DNA of 64,000 nt from Candidatus Pedobacter colombiensis (GTDB lineage Bacteria; Bacteroidota; Bacteroidia; Sphingobacteriales; Sphingobacteriaceae), in NCBI GenBank assembly GCA_029202485.1, contig CP119313.1, forward strand, positions 3,782,001-3,846,000, given 5' to 3'. The notes beneath the pieces are model-generated. The model searched no databases. It saw only the letters and a list, made by a program, of their open reading frames with translations, and was not told the origin of the DNA. Shown here one piece after another: positions 1-8,726 of this stretch (the first letter of the stretch is position 1; each line of letters opens with the position of its first letter). The translations under genes and the position numbers were made by a program.

Positions 1-2631
1 GAGACCCGTCAGAACCAGCCACTATTTGTTGTGGATGGTATTATTTATGACAACTCAACTACGGTAACGGGTAATTCAGGTACAGACGGTTTAACACGTA
101 GCAATACCACCTATTCTAACCGCGTTATGGATATCAACCCTGAAGATATTGAAACTCTATCAGTTTTAAAGGGTGCTGCCGCGGCTGCCTTGTATGGTTC
201 CAGGGCTGCCGATGGGGCGGTGATTATAACAACTAAAAAGGGAGCTGAAGGTGCTACGCAGGTAAACTTCAGTACCAGGATAAGTACCTCACAAGCTAAT
301 AAGTTGCCTGAGGTTCAAACCCAGTTTGGCCCGGGTTCTTATGCGGCTAATGGTGTTTTCAGTGACCTGAATGCTTATTCTTCATGGGGAAAAACGATTA
401 CCACAGCTACTCCGGTGTATGATAATATTGGGACCTTTTTTAGAAATGGGGCTGTGTATGACAATAACGTTAATGTTTCCGGCGGTTCAAAAAACGGTTC
501 ATTCTATTTATCGGCATCTAATTTTAATCAGTCAGGTATTGTACCCGGTACCGATTATGATAAAACGACTTTCCGTTTTAACGGCGAGCAGAAATACGGG
601 AACTTAACGATAAATGCAAATGTAGCTTATTCTGTCGCTGATATGGACAGGACCTTAACAACCTCTGGTTTATATGGAAGTGGAGTGGGAAGTATGCAGG
701 CATTGTACGGTTGGCCCACCGTATTTAATATAAAGGATTATCTGAATCCAGATGGGAGTCAACATCGTCCATATCAGGCAACGCTTAGTTTAAAAGATGA
801 TAAGGACAATCCTTACTGGATCATTAATAAAGATAAGTTAACATCCCAAACCAAGCGTTTTACCGGAGGTGTTACTGGTAATTATAAAATAGCCAGCTGG
901 TGGGATGTTACTGCCCGTCTTGGTTATGATCAATATACCACCAATGATTATACCTACATTGCCCCGGGGTCGGCTGTTGCTGAATTATATCAGAATGGCC
1001 GTTTAAGCAAGGATATGGTTAATTATACCTTCCTTACCACTACCCTAATGAGCAGCTTTCATAAAACATTCGGAGATTTTGAGGCCCACCTCATGATCGG
1101 TGGTTCGACTGAAAATACTGAAATATTAATTCAGAACCATTACGGATATAATTTTGCAACCCCTGGTACCATCAGCTTAAACAATATTTCCAACACCAAT
1201 AAATTTTTTACAGATGCCACCAAAAGAAAGCGCTTAATAGGTGCTTATGGTGAGGCAGGGATATCTTATAAAGGCATTGCTTATTTAACAGTGACCGGAC
1301 GCAATGACTGGGCATCCACATTGCCTATAGAGAACTATTCTTATTATTATCCTTCCGTAAGCGGATCACTTATCTTTACTGAACTACTGCCGGAAAACAA
1401 TATCCTTTCTTTCGGAAAAATCAGGGCAAGCTGGGCAAGGGTAGGTAAAGATACAGATCCTTACCAAACCAGTACATACGTAAATCCACCAATCAATATT
1501 GGTTCTTTTACCGGTGTGGGCAATCAATATGCTGCAGGTAATCCAAATTTAATACCCGAGATGCAGAATTCCTGGGAAATTGGTGGAGAGTTTAGATTTC
1601 TGAAGGGGCGTATTGGTTTAGATTATAGCTACTATAATAGCCCGACAAGAAATCAAATTGGGTCACCACGTTTAGCGCAATCCGGCGGATTTATTTTCAG
1701 CACGCTTAATAGTGGTACCGTAATTAACAAGGGTATGGAAATAGGACTGACAGGTAAACCTATCGCGCAGAAGAATTTCTCATGGGATGTAATGCTTAAC
1801 TTTTCCTACAATAAAGGTAGATTGGGCGCCTTTATTCCGGGAATTGCCTATTTTTATCCTACAGATGCCCAGTTTGGAACAGTAAAAGCGGCATCTGTTC
1901 CTAATGGTGGTTTCTTCCTTGGAATGACTGGTCAGCCATATCTCCGTGAATTAGACGCAAATAAAGTAGAAATTCCAAATGGACGTTATCAGGTTGACCC
2001 AACAACCGGCTTGTATAAATTAAATACCAATAACCCGGTTGTAGGTAACCGTGAGCCAAACTTTATTGGCGGTTTCAATAACACCTTACGATACAAACAG
2101 CTCTCACTTTCATTCCTGATTGATATTCGTAAAGGAGGTGATGTGTTTAATGGTACCGAATATGCTTTGGTTTTAAATGGGTTAAGCAAAAGAACCTTAC
2201 TAAACGACAGGCAATCGGTTACTGTAACCGGAGTTAACAGCCAAACCGGAGCAGATTTTATACAAACCTACGAAGCTGATAAAAGTTATCCCATCGGCAC
2301 CACTACTGTTGCAGGTACAGCTATGATTCAACGATATTGGGAAAACTATGCGGCCAATTCCAATAACTTTATCACCTCGGTGAATTGGCTAAAATTACGC
2401 TCTTTATCCTTAACGTACGACTTTAAGGATATAGTGAAGAACGTAAAATTTATCAAGGGCTTGTCGGCTACGGCAGTAGGCACCAATCTTTTTACCATAA
2501 CGAACTATAAAGGAATGGATCCTGAAGTAAGTGCTGCAGGAGGAACGGGCGGCTCAGGCTCTACGGGAATAGATTACCTCGGTGTACCTGCAGTCAGAAC
2601 TTTCACCTTCGGATTAAATTTTCGTCTTTAA
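1..2631 (+). CDS. SusC/RagA-family TonB-dependent outer-membrane receptor, 5' truncated by window edge
   Basis: The reading frame is open from base 1, so the signal peptide, carboxypeptidase-like domain and part of the plug lie outside the window. The visible start is the plug: a V-V-D-G-I sequence, then N-P-E-D-I-E and V-L-K-G-A-A-A-A-A-L-Y-G-S-R-A-A-D-G-A-V, the hallmark of SusC/RagA plugs. The rest (about 800 residues) is an alternating beta-barrel ending in aromatic/Arg residues (F-G-L-N-F-R-L), typical for an outer-membrane barrel. SusC proteins import oligosaccharides, peptides or other nutrients across the outer membrane with energy from TonB, working as a pair with a SusD lipoprotein. 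The partner follows 19 bases downstream. The substrate cannot be read from the sequence; no carbohydrate enzymes are visible next to the pair. Confidence 0.95.
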   Translation, partial: ETRQNQPLFVVDGIIYDNSTTVTGNSGTDGLTRSNTTYSNRVMDINPEDIETLSVLKGAAAAALYGSRAADGAVIITTKKGAEGATQVNFSTRISTSQANKLPEVQTQFGPGSYAANGVFSDLNAYSSWGKTITTATPVYDNIGTFFRNGAVYDNNVNVSGGSKNGSFYLSASNFNQSGIVPGTDYDKTTFRFNGEQKYGNLTINANVAYSVADMDRTLTTSGLYGSGVGSMQALYGWPTVFNIKDYLNPDGSQHRPYQATLSLKDDKDNPYWIINKDKLTSQTKRFTGGVTGNYKIASWWDVTARLGYDQYTTNDYTYIAPGSAVAELYQNGRLSKDMVNYTFLTTTLMSSFHKTFGDFEAHLMIGGSTENTEILIQNHYGYNFATPGTISLNNISNTNKFFTDATKRKRLIGAYGEAGISYKGIAYLTVTGRNDWASTLPIENYSYYYPSVSGSLIFTELLPENNILSFGKIRASWARVGKDTDPYQTSTYVNPPINIGSFTGVGNQYAAGNPNLIPEMQNSWEIGGEFRFLKGRIGLDYSYYNSPTRNQIGSPRLAQSGGFIFSTLNSGTVINKGMEIGLTGKPIAQKNFSWDVMLNFSYNKGRLGAFIPGIAYFYPTDAQFGTVKAASVPNGGFFLGMTGQPYLRELDANKVEIPNGRYQVDPTTGLYKLNTNNPVVGNREPNFIGGFNNTLRYKQLSLSFLIDIRKGGDVFNGTEYALVLNGLSKRTLLNDRQSVTVTGVNSQTGADFIQTYEADKSYPIGTTTVAGTAMIQRYWENYAANSNNFITSVNWLKLRSLSLTYDFKDIVKNVKFIKGLSATAVGTNLFTITNYKGMDPEVSAAGGTGGSGSTGIDYLGVPAVRTFTFGLNFRL

Positions 2632-2650
2632 TTACTTCAAAAAATAAATC

Positions 2651-4645
2651 ATGAAAAAATTAAAATATATTATACTTGGATGCATACTCATAGTTGGGGT
2701 AACTTCCTGTAAAAAATGGTTAGATGTTAACGTAGATCCAGATAACCCAAACACCGAAACTGTAAAGATCGAAAACAGATTGCCCTGGATTCAGCACTTT
2801 TATATGTATTCGGCAGGAGTAACTAATTTCCGTACGGCCTGCCAGGCTGGTGTTTATTATGCCATTGCAGCTGCTCAAAACACGTTTTCTACCACATGGC
2901 AATGTTCCAATGCCAATTCCACCACTCCATACCAAACATGGTTTGTGGCCACATCTTCGAACGTGGAGGATATGTACAATAAAGCTAAAACACAGGGTGC
3001 TTATCATTATATGGCTGCAGCCGATGTTTTCCATGCATTAGGCTATATGCAAATGCTTGACCTCTATGGCGAAATGCCGTACACACAGGCAGCGACAGGA
3101 AATCCAAGCCCTAAGCCTGATGATGGCAAAACCATTTATTATGGATGTATGGCAAAATTGAACGAAGCCATCAGCCTGTTCAGTAAGGCACAGGAAGCAG
3201 GGGCGCCTGCGCTCGCAGCCGGTGATATGATTAACAAAGGTGATGCATCCAAATGGATAAAATTATGCTGGGGCTTGAAAGCCCGTTATATGCTTAAGCT
3301 ATCAAAAAAATCAGATTTATATAATGCAGATTCTATTCTTTACTGTTTATCAAAAGGACCACAATCCATTGGCGATAATATAGTAGAACAAGGTCTTAAT
3401 AACAGCACGGCAACTGATTATTTACTTGCCGATCCTGTAGTCACAAATGGAAACTTTAATTATGCCGGTTATGGTAACAATCAGCGTATTTCTCAGTTTT
3501 ATTATAACTTGCTAACCAATTTGCGTGGTTCAAATGCAATAGATCCCCGGATGACCAAAATTGTACCTGCTTCCATGTCGAATGTTAAACTGGATGCCAA
3601 TGGTAGAGTACAATCTTATACCTGGGTCCGTTCAATAGGTGTAGATTCCTATGGCTCCGCAACAAGACTGCTGAAAGCAGGTAGCCCTACTTCTATTGTA
3701 ACGCCAGCTTACGCTACTACAAATACATCTATAAAGTATACCATATCAAACTTAAGTGACAGGACTGATTTTATTGCTTCTTTAGCTGCTAAAGGAAAAA
3801 CGTATACTGTTAGCGGAAATGATATAACCATTACTTATCCGGTTGGTTCGATGTATATCAACAGTACTAATTATGTATATGCTGGCGATACGGTTTATGT
3901 AAACTTACGCAGTAACTCCATTGCCACTTCGGGAATAGCAGCTCAACCTCAGACAGATGTGAATTGGTATGTCAATTCTACAGCGTATACAGCTGGCGTG
4001 GTTGGCTCTACCGGTTCATACCAAATTCATCCGGTTTCTGATTTTGAGATTTTAACCTACCATGAAATGTGCTTTATTGAAGCTGAGGTGTATATGCGAA
4101 AAGGCCAAACCGGCAGTGCCTATACAGCTTATAGAAGAGGAATAGATGCGCACCTGAATATGATGCAGGCAAAATTGACCGAATGGCAAGGTGTATATGG
4201 TACAACAAATCCAGACATGAAACCAATGAGCTCAGCGGACATTTCTACCTATCTTTTAAGTAATGCGGTTGTTCAGAATGGAGGTGCTTTAACCATGCAG
4301 GACATTATGTTGCAAAAATATATCGCAATGGGATGCAGCCTTGAAAACTGGAACGATATGCGCCGTTTTAATTTTAGCGCAGGGAATGTAGGATCCTTTG
4401 GGATTGTTTATCCTGGTTATGACAGGGGGCCATTATTTACAGGTACTGCTCAATTAACGGGTGCTGGTAAAACTGATCCAAGATATTGGATGCGCCGTTG
4501 GGCATTACCACCGGTATATGAAATACAGTACAATTCTATAAATACACTTGCTTTAAATCCTCATGCAACTGATCCAAATATCTGGTCTATGCCTGTTTGG
4601 TGGGATACTGCCACAGATGCAGAGTATCAAAACTATCTTAAGTAA
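2651..4645 (+). CDS. SusD/RagB-like nutrient-binding outer-membrane lipoprotein with an internal insert
   Basis: The protein starts with a lipoprotein signal peptide (lipobox V-T-S-C, lipidated Cys20), followed by K-K-W-L-D-V-N-V-D-P-D-N-P-N, a common opening of the SusD-like group 2 family. Residues about 100-235 hold the helical TPR-like part and residues from about 463 to the end the C-terminal helices (F-E-I-L-T-Y-H-E-M-C-F-I-E-A-E-V-Y). It would sit as a lid on the SusC barrel and bind the substrate. At 664 residues it is longer than the usual 480-560. The excess lies at about residues 340-460, a Thr/Ser/Tyr-rich stretch of beta character (ending around S-T-G-S-Y-Q-I-H) placed between two conserved parts. 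It lies 19 bases after the SusC gene, so it is surely co-transcribed. Confidence 0.93.
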   Translation: MKKLKYIILGCILIVGVTSCKKWLDVNVDPDNPNTETVKIENRLPWIQHFYMYSAGVTNFRTACQAGVYYAIAAAQNTFSTTWQCSNANSTTPYQTWFVATSSNVEDMYNKAKTQGAYHYMAAADVFHALGYMQMLDLYGEMPYTQAATGNPSPKPDDGKTIYYGCMAKLNEAISLFSKAQEAGAPALAAGDMINKGDASKWIKLCWGLKARYMLKLSKKSDLYNADSILYCLSKGPQSIGDNIVEQGLNNSTATDYLLADPVVTNGNFNYAGYGNNQRISQFYYNLLTNLRGSNAIDPRMTKIVPASMSNVKLDANGRVQSYTWVRSIGVDSYGSATRLLKAGSPTSIVTPAYATTNTSIKYTISNLSDRTDFIASLAAKGKTYTVSGNDITITYPVGSMYINSTNYVYAGDTVYVNLRSNSIATSGIAAQPQTDVNWYVNSTAYTAGVVGSTGSYQIHPVSDFEILTYHEMCFIEAEVYMRKGQTGSAYTAYRRGIDAHLNMMQAKLTEWQGVYGTTNPDMKPMSSADISTYLLSNAVVQNGGALTMQDIMLQKYIAMGCSLENWNDMRRFNFSAGNVGSFGIVYPGYDRGPLFTGTAQLTGAGKTDPRYWMRRWALPPVYEIQYNSINTLALNPHATDPNIWSMPVWWDTATDAEYQNYLK

Positions 4646-4736
4646 CCTAAGTTCGGGTTAAGAATCATCCATCCCGATAAGCAATTTTAGTTGTAATTAC
4701 TTTTGATGAGATTATCGAAATTTTCTTAAAATCAAA

Positions 4737-4768
4737 AAACCCTCTTTAAACTTAATTAAAGAGGGTTT
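4737..4768. terminator. Hairpin terminator after the susCD pair
   Basis: Perfect 13-bp inverted repeat (arms 4737-4749 and 4756-4768, core CCCTCTTT/AAAGAGGG) with a 6-base loop, 92 bases after the SusD stop. There is an A-run before the hairpin but no clear T-run after it on the plus strand. Its position between the susCD pair and the next gene supports a termination role. Its shape resembles the tRNA terminator at 28244-28273. Confidence 0.6.
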
Positions 4769-4890
4769 AATGTACCCCTCAATGGGAATACTTTGAACAC
4801 TTAGTGTTTACAATGACAGTCCCAGACTGTTTTTTGCTATGCAACCTTTTTTCGAATCAGAACGTCAACAGTTAAACTTAAATTTTATTT

Positions 4891-6114
4891 ATGAAAAAGA
4901 TACTATTGATTTCAAACCTTTGCCTAATTGTTTTTTTTGCTCAGGCTCAACAAAACAATGGAAATGCCTTTACCTCCTTTGTCAGTGCCTGTAGCAAAAG
5001 TATTAAGGAGGCTACTGCAGCTAAAGATTACGCTAAGGGGCTTGCTATAATTAATGAGGTGTTAGCGCGTTACAATGAGTTATCTCCGGAATTAAAGAAA
5101 GAATACCAAAGCTATGTTCCAAATATCTATTATTACCTAGCTCGTTTTACTGCTCTTGAAGGGCAAAAAGAAAAGGCGATTGCTTATTTTGGACAAGCTG
5201 TTGATGCGGGTTATTCCAACTATGCACACGCTGTTAAAGATAGTGATCTGGACAGATTGCGAAAGGATAAAAGATTTAGAGATGCCTTACAGCGGCTACG
5301 TGAAAAGGGGGATTATGGTAATATACTCAAAATATCAGGTGCGTATAATGTTGCCCAAAATGTCGGTTTACCCACGTTTTCTTACCAAGAAGCATCAGCG
5401 CCAGAGCTGGTTGCATTTAAAAATCAGTTTAATCTCGACTCCATAAGTGGTAATGGCGATGAGATCAGCAAGTTCAAAAACCTTTTGTATTGGGCGCATA
5501 ATGTGGTTAGGCATGATGGATCATCGGATAACCCCAAATCGAGAAATGCAATTGACCTGATTGCTGTTTGCAAAAAGGAAAATCGTGGAGTTAACTGTAG
5601 GATGATGGCCACTATATTGAAGGATGCCTACCAGGCGATGGGCTTTAAATCACGTATGGTAACCTGTATGCCAAAAGATACGGCCGATTTTGACTGCCAT
5701 GTAATCAATGTGGTATGGTCAAGATCACTGAATAAATGGCTCTGGATGGACCCTACGTTCAACGCTTATGTAAGTGATAACAAAGGCAACTTACTGAGCA
5801 TTGAAGAGGTAAGGGCAAGATTGATCAACGGGAGTCCTTTGGTGTTGAACGATGGTGCCAACTGGAATAATCAGGAGAAAAAAACCAAGGAAAATTACCT
5901 TGATTATTACATGTCTAAAAACTTGTATTGGCTAAAATGTGCAGTGAAAAGTACTTGGGATCTTGAAACACGAAAAGGTGAGAAGCAATTTATCGAGTAC
6001 GTAAACCTATATCCGGGTAAGTACAGTACCATACAGCAGCAAACTAAAAAAATAAGTGGTGATAACATTTCGTACGCTACCAATAATCCCAATTATTTCT
6101 GGCAAAAGCCATGA
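4891..6114 (+). CDS. Exported transglutaminase-like protein with N-terminal TPR-like region
   Basis: The signal peptide is clear (MKKILLISNL... ending A-Q-A-Q at residue 20). Residues about 43-135 are helical and TPR-like (A-L-E-G-Q-K-E-K-A-I-A-Y-F-G-Q-A). The C-terminal half carries the papain-like transglutaminase triad in the expected order: Cys236 in G-V-N-C-R-M-M-A, His270 in D-C-H-V-I-N-V-V-W and Asp287 in W-M-D-P-T-F-N. Members of this superfamily act as peptidases or cross-linking enzymes, so the reaction and substrate are open. The protein should act in the periplasm or at the cell surface. It stands alone, between the susCD terminator and a convergent hydrolase gene that ends 14 bases away. 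Confidence 0.8.
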   Translation: MKKILLISNLCLIVFFAQAQQNNGNAFTSFVSACSKSIKEATAAKDYAKGLAIINEVLARYNELSPELKKEYQSYVPNIYYYLARFTALEGQKEKAIAYFGQAVDAGYSNYAHAVKDSDLDRLRKDKRFRDALQRLREKGDYGNILKISGAYNVAQNVGLPTFSYQEASAPELVAFKNQFNLDSISGNGDEISKFKNLLYWAHNVVRHDGSSDNPKSRNAIDLIAVCKKENRGVNCRMMATILKDAYQAMGFKSRMVTCMPKDTADFDCHVINVVWSRSLNKWLWMDPTFNAYVSDNKGNLLSIEEVRARLINGSPLVLNDGANWNNQEKKTKENYLDYYMSKNLYWLKCAVKSTWDLETRKGEKQFIEYVNLYPGKYSTIQQQTKKISGDNISYATNNPNYFWQKP

Positions 6115-6128
6115 GCTGAGCATCACTA

Positions 6129-7589
6129 TTACTCAACGGTAACACCACTTGCAATAGGCTTAAGCCGCTGCATCGGCGCTTTCATAAATTCGTCAAGATA
6201 GTTTACACCGCCAAATACATAACCTGGACCATGCCCTTTGTCATGCAAGATCAGCAGCTGCGCATTGGGCATACCACTTTTGATCAGCCGGTTATAATAA
6301 GGTCGGCACCAGGGATCTGCATCGCCTGCAGTGATCAGTGCCGGTACAGTAGAATATATCTTTTTCCGGATTGCTTTTCGTACAGGGCGCACCTGCCAGC
6401 AATCACAGACCAGGTGGTCCACATTGTTGAAGACATAACCAGCCAGCCACGGGAAACGTGTTTCCTCCTGTTTTTGGACTTTGGGATTAGCAAAGGCGAT
6501 CTGTCCGCTGCAATAAACGGAGTAACGCATCGCCAAGCTTACAGATGGGTTACCCGCAAAATGACCATCCAATACCTCACGTACATAGGGTTCTGCTCGT
6601 CCGCTCAGGATCTCTGAGATCACCAATGGCACCGTTTTTACCTGCGCCGTATTGAGTCGGTTTACAATAGCGTCCAGTAGTTCCTGTTTGCCATAATGAA
6701 TAATAGTACTGTCGGCACCGTTCTTTTCCAGATACCTGACCTGGAATCGTTTAGTTCCAAGATCAGTGAAGTAGTTATGAAAGCGGATTTTCAGATCTTT
6801 ATAGACACTTCCCGAATCTGCCGCACAATTGGAAAACACTTGTTCCAGCGCTTCATTGATATTGTTTAGCGCACTTTCCTCATAAGTGACAAAAGATGGC
6901 AGCGGTGAATTCAGCACCAGCGTCCGCACACCTTCAGGATGCTGCTGCGCCATCGACAGCATCAGCCCACCGCTGTAGGAAATGCCGACCAGATTGAGTG
7001 AGTCAAGCCCAAGCTTCAGCCGCAGATCATTGATGTCCTCCACGCTTTCCGCCGTATTGTAGGCAGATAGGTCAATGCCCTGACTGATTAAATTCTCACG
7101 GGATTTTTTAACCGCCAGCATCACAAGGCTGTCTTTGTTCTTATCTTCGAGATAGCTCTGTTTTATCGCGTCATACACCTCATCGGCGTCCAGGTTCGGT
7201 ATGGCCCGCTTTGTACCGCGCTGATCAAAAGCGATAAAGCCCCCGTACCTGAGAAAACCTGAGTTATAGCTGATACTGTCGATACCCGCCGTAGTACTGT
7301 AACCCGGCCCGCCTGTTATATAGATCGATACATTTTTGCGAGCGTCCTGGTCCGGACGTCGCACAAAGAAAAAGGGCAGCTTTATCTTGCGTCCTTGGGG
7401 CTTGCCCCGGTTCTCCGGCACCACCAGGTAGCCGGTCTTCAGGGTCAGCCGCGGGTCAGCCTTTACCAGTTTGGGACAAGGCTCAATAAGGACCGAATAT
7501 TTTTGTGAAAATGCCGGTTGCCCAAAAATTTGCAATACTAGCCCGAGCGCTAAGGTCAGATATATGCGGATAAGAGAATAGACTTTCAT
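6129..7589 (-). CDS. Exported alpha/beta hydrolase of the proline-iminopeptidase / TAP-like type
   Basis: A signal peptide (residues 1-29, ending A-F-S-Q) is followed by an alpha/beta-hydrolase fold. The oxyanion-hole motif G-G-P-G is at residues 93-96. The nucleophile elbow is G-I-S-Y-S-G-G at 202-208; lined up with TAP-like enzymes (G-I-S-Y-G), Ser204 is the nucleophile and the second Gly of the elbow is replaced by Ser206. An Asp (G-D-A-D-P) and a His (D-K-G-H-G) near the C-terminus complete the triad. The family usually removes N-terminal residues from peptides; the substrate here is unknown. It follows an AraC regulator by 60 bases on the same strand, so the regulator may control it. The DNA is clearly richer in G+C than the genes on either side of the block. 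Confidence 0.85.
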   Translation of the reverse strand: MKVYSLIRIYLTLALGLVLQIFGQPAFSQKYSVLIEPCPKLVKADPRLTLKTGYLVVPENRGKPQGRKIKLPFFFVRRPDQDARKNVSIYITGGPGYSTTAGIDSISYNSGFLRYGGFIAFDQRGTKRAIPNLDADEVYDAIKQSYLEDKNKDSLVMLAVKKSRENLISQGIDLSAYNTAESVEDINDLRLKLGLDSLNLVGISYSGGLMLSMAQQHPEGVRTLVLNSPLPSFVTYEESALNNINEALEQVFSNCAADSGSVYKDLKIRFHNYFTDLGTKRFQVRYLEKNGADSTIIHYGKQELLDAIVNRLNTAQVKTVPLVISEILSGRAEPYVREVLDGHFAGNPSVSLAMRYSVYCSGQIAFANPKVQKQEETRFPWLAGYVFNNVDHLVCDCWQVRPVRKAIRKKIYSTVPALITAGDADPWCRPYYNRLIKSGMPNAQLLILHDKGHGPGYVFGGVNYLDEFMKAPMQRLKPIASGVTVE

Positions 7590-7649
7590 ACTTCAAAGTA
7601 ACTTGAATTAGCTTGCGGCTTAAAGTAAAAAACGGACAATCTGCATATC

Positions 7650-8456
7650 TTAAAAAATCTCACTGATTTTTCGCCCCGTAAACTTGAATACATCCTTATA
7701 GAAATGCGCCGGATCATAGTAACCATAAGCCCAGGGCTTAAATCCATTAGGGCCGCTGATCATCGCCGTCAAGGCTGTTCTTGCCCGCAGCACTGAAAAG
7801 TAACTTTTAGGCGCTACACCGACCACCCGATTAAAATAGCGGGTCATACTTTTTGAAGTAAGGAACAGGCGTTCAGCAATTTCCGATGTATTCAGCTGCA
7901 AACCCGTGGCGGTATATTCGCCAATCGCCTCATTAACCATCCGCGAATAGTAGTCGGCCTTCTTTTTTCCCCGTATTGCGGTCAGCAGGAACGTCTCTAT
8001 AACAGTTACCCGATCACAAAAAGACGAAGCGCCTTTCAGCTTAGCGAGCAATGCTACCGACACTATGCGATCCAGGCTAATAACACGGTCGCTCATGGAC
8101 ACTTGGTTAAGGCCCAGTACCGCTTCCAGCCCGCCTGGGTAAAACTTGACCGTAAAGATACGGTCGCCAGGCCGGTTTTGCCTCGTCACCGTCCCATTTC
8201 GCAGGATAAGGATATCCTGTTCATTATCGATGACGTGAAGTTTACCGCCGACATCAATCATATAGCCACCCGTCAGGTTAATATAGAAGGTCGGTGTCCA
8301 ACTCTGGAACATCGTCACACTAGCATGGCCCCGATTAAAGTACAGCCCGCACTTTTCTGTAGAAGATTCTGAAAAGAACTCCACGTAAGGCAGCAACTCT
8401 CCGCACGGCTCAGTAAAGTCATAGATTTCCCGGATGTTCTGAAATATTTCTATCAT
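7650..8456 (-). CDS. AraC-family transcriptional regulator
   Basis: Of 268 residues, the C-terminal ~100 form the two-helix-turn-helix AraC domain: first HTH around L-N-T-S-E-I-A-E-R-L-F-L-T-S-K-S-M-T-R and second around the P-W-A-Y-G-Y-Y-D-P-A-H-F-Y-K-D-V-F motif, ending G-R-K-I-S-E-I-F. The N-terminal ~140 residues resemble the cupin-like sensing part of DUF6597-type AraC proteins (P-C-G-E-L-L-P-Y-V-E-F-F). It is probably a local regulator of the hydrolase gene downstream and perhaps of itself. About 270 bases of non-coding sequence separate it from the divergent histidine kinase gene; I saw no Bacteroidota-type promoter with both boxes there. Confidence 0.88.
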   Translation of the reverse strand: MIEIFQNIREIYDFTEPCGELLPYVEFFSESSTEKCGLYFNRGHASVTMFQSWTPTFYINLTGGYMIDVGGKLHVIDNEQDILILRNGTVTRQNRPGDRIFTVKFYPGGLEAVLGLNQVSMSDRVISLDRIVSVALLAKLKGASSFCDRVTVIETFLLTAIRGKKKADYYSRMVNEAIGEYTATGLQLNTSEIAERLFLTSKSMTRYFNRVVGVAPKSYFSVLRARTALTAMISGPNGFKPWAYGYYDPAHFYKDVFKFTGRKISEIF

Positions 8457-8726
8457 AACATGATACTGTAGCTTAAGACGACGTATCTATTAAAAATGTT
8501 ACGGACATGATTGCAATCCAACTTTAAATCCCGCAACAAATTAGTGAATTGATAAGTTCTTATAATAGTATTATTGAATTTCTTGATCTCAAAACAACGA
8601 TTCTAACACTTGCTACCGAAATTGATGCCTTTTCCATCTGTATCCCTATCAACAGGTGATCAAAGAAAAATCAGACAAAAAATATCTTTCTGAGTTGGAT
8701 TTAGAGGTTTTTATTTTTCTTTGTAC

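Noticed and set aside
8716..8723. TTTCTTTG as a promoter of the HisKA_3 kinase
   Set aside because: One mismatch to TAnnTTTG, only three bases before the ATG and no TTTG partner box.
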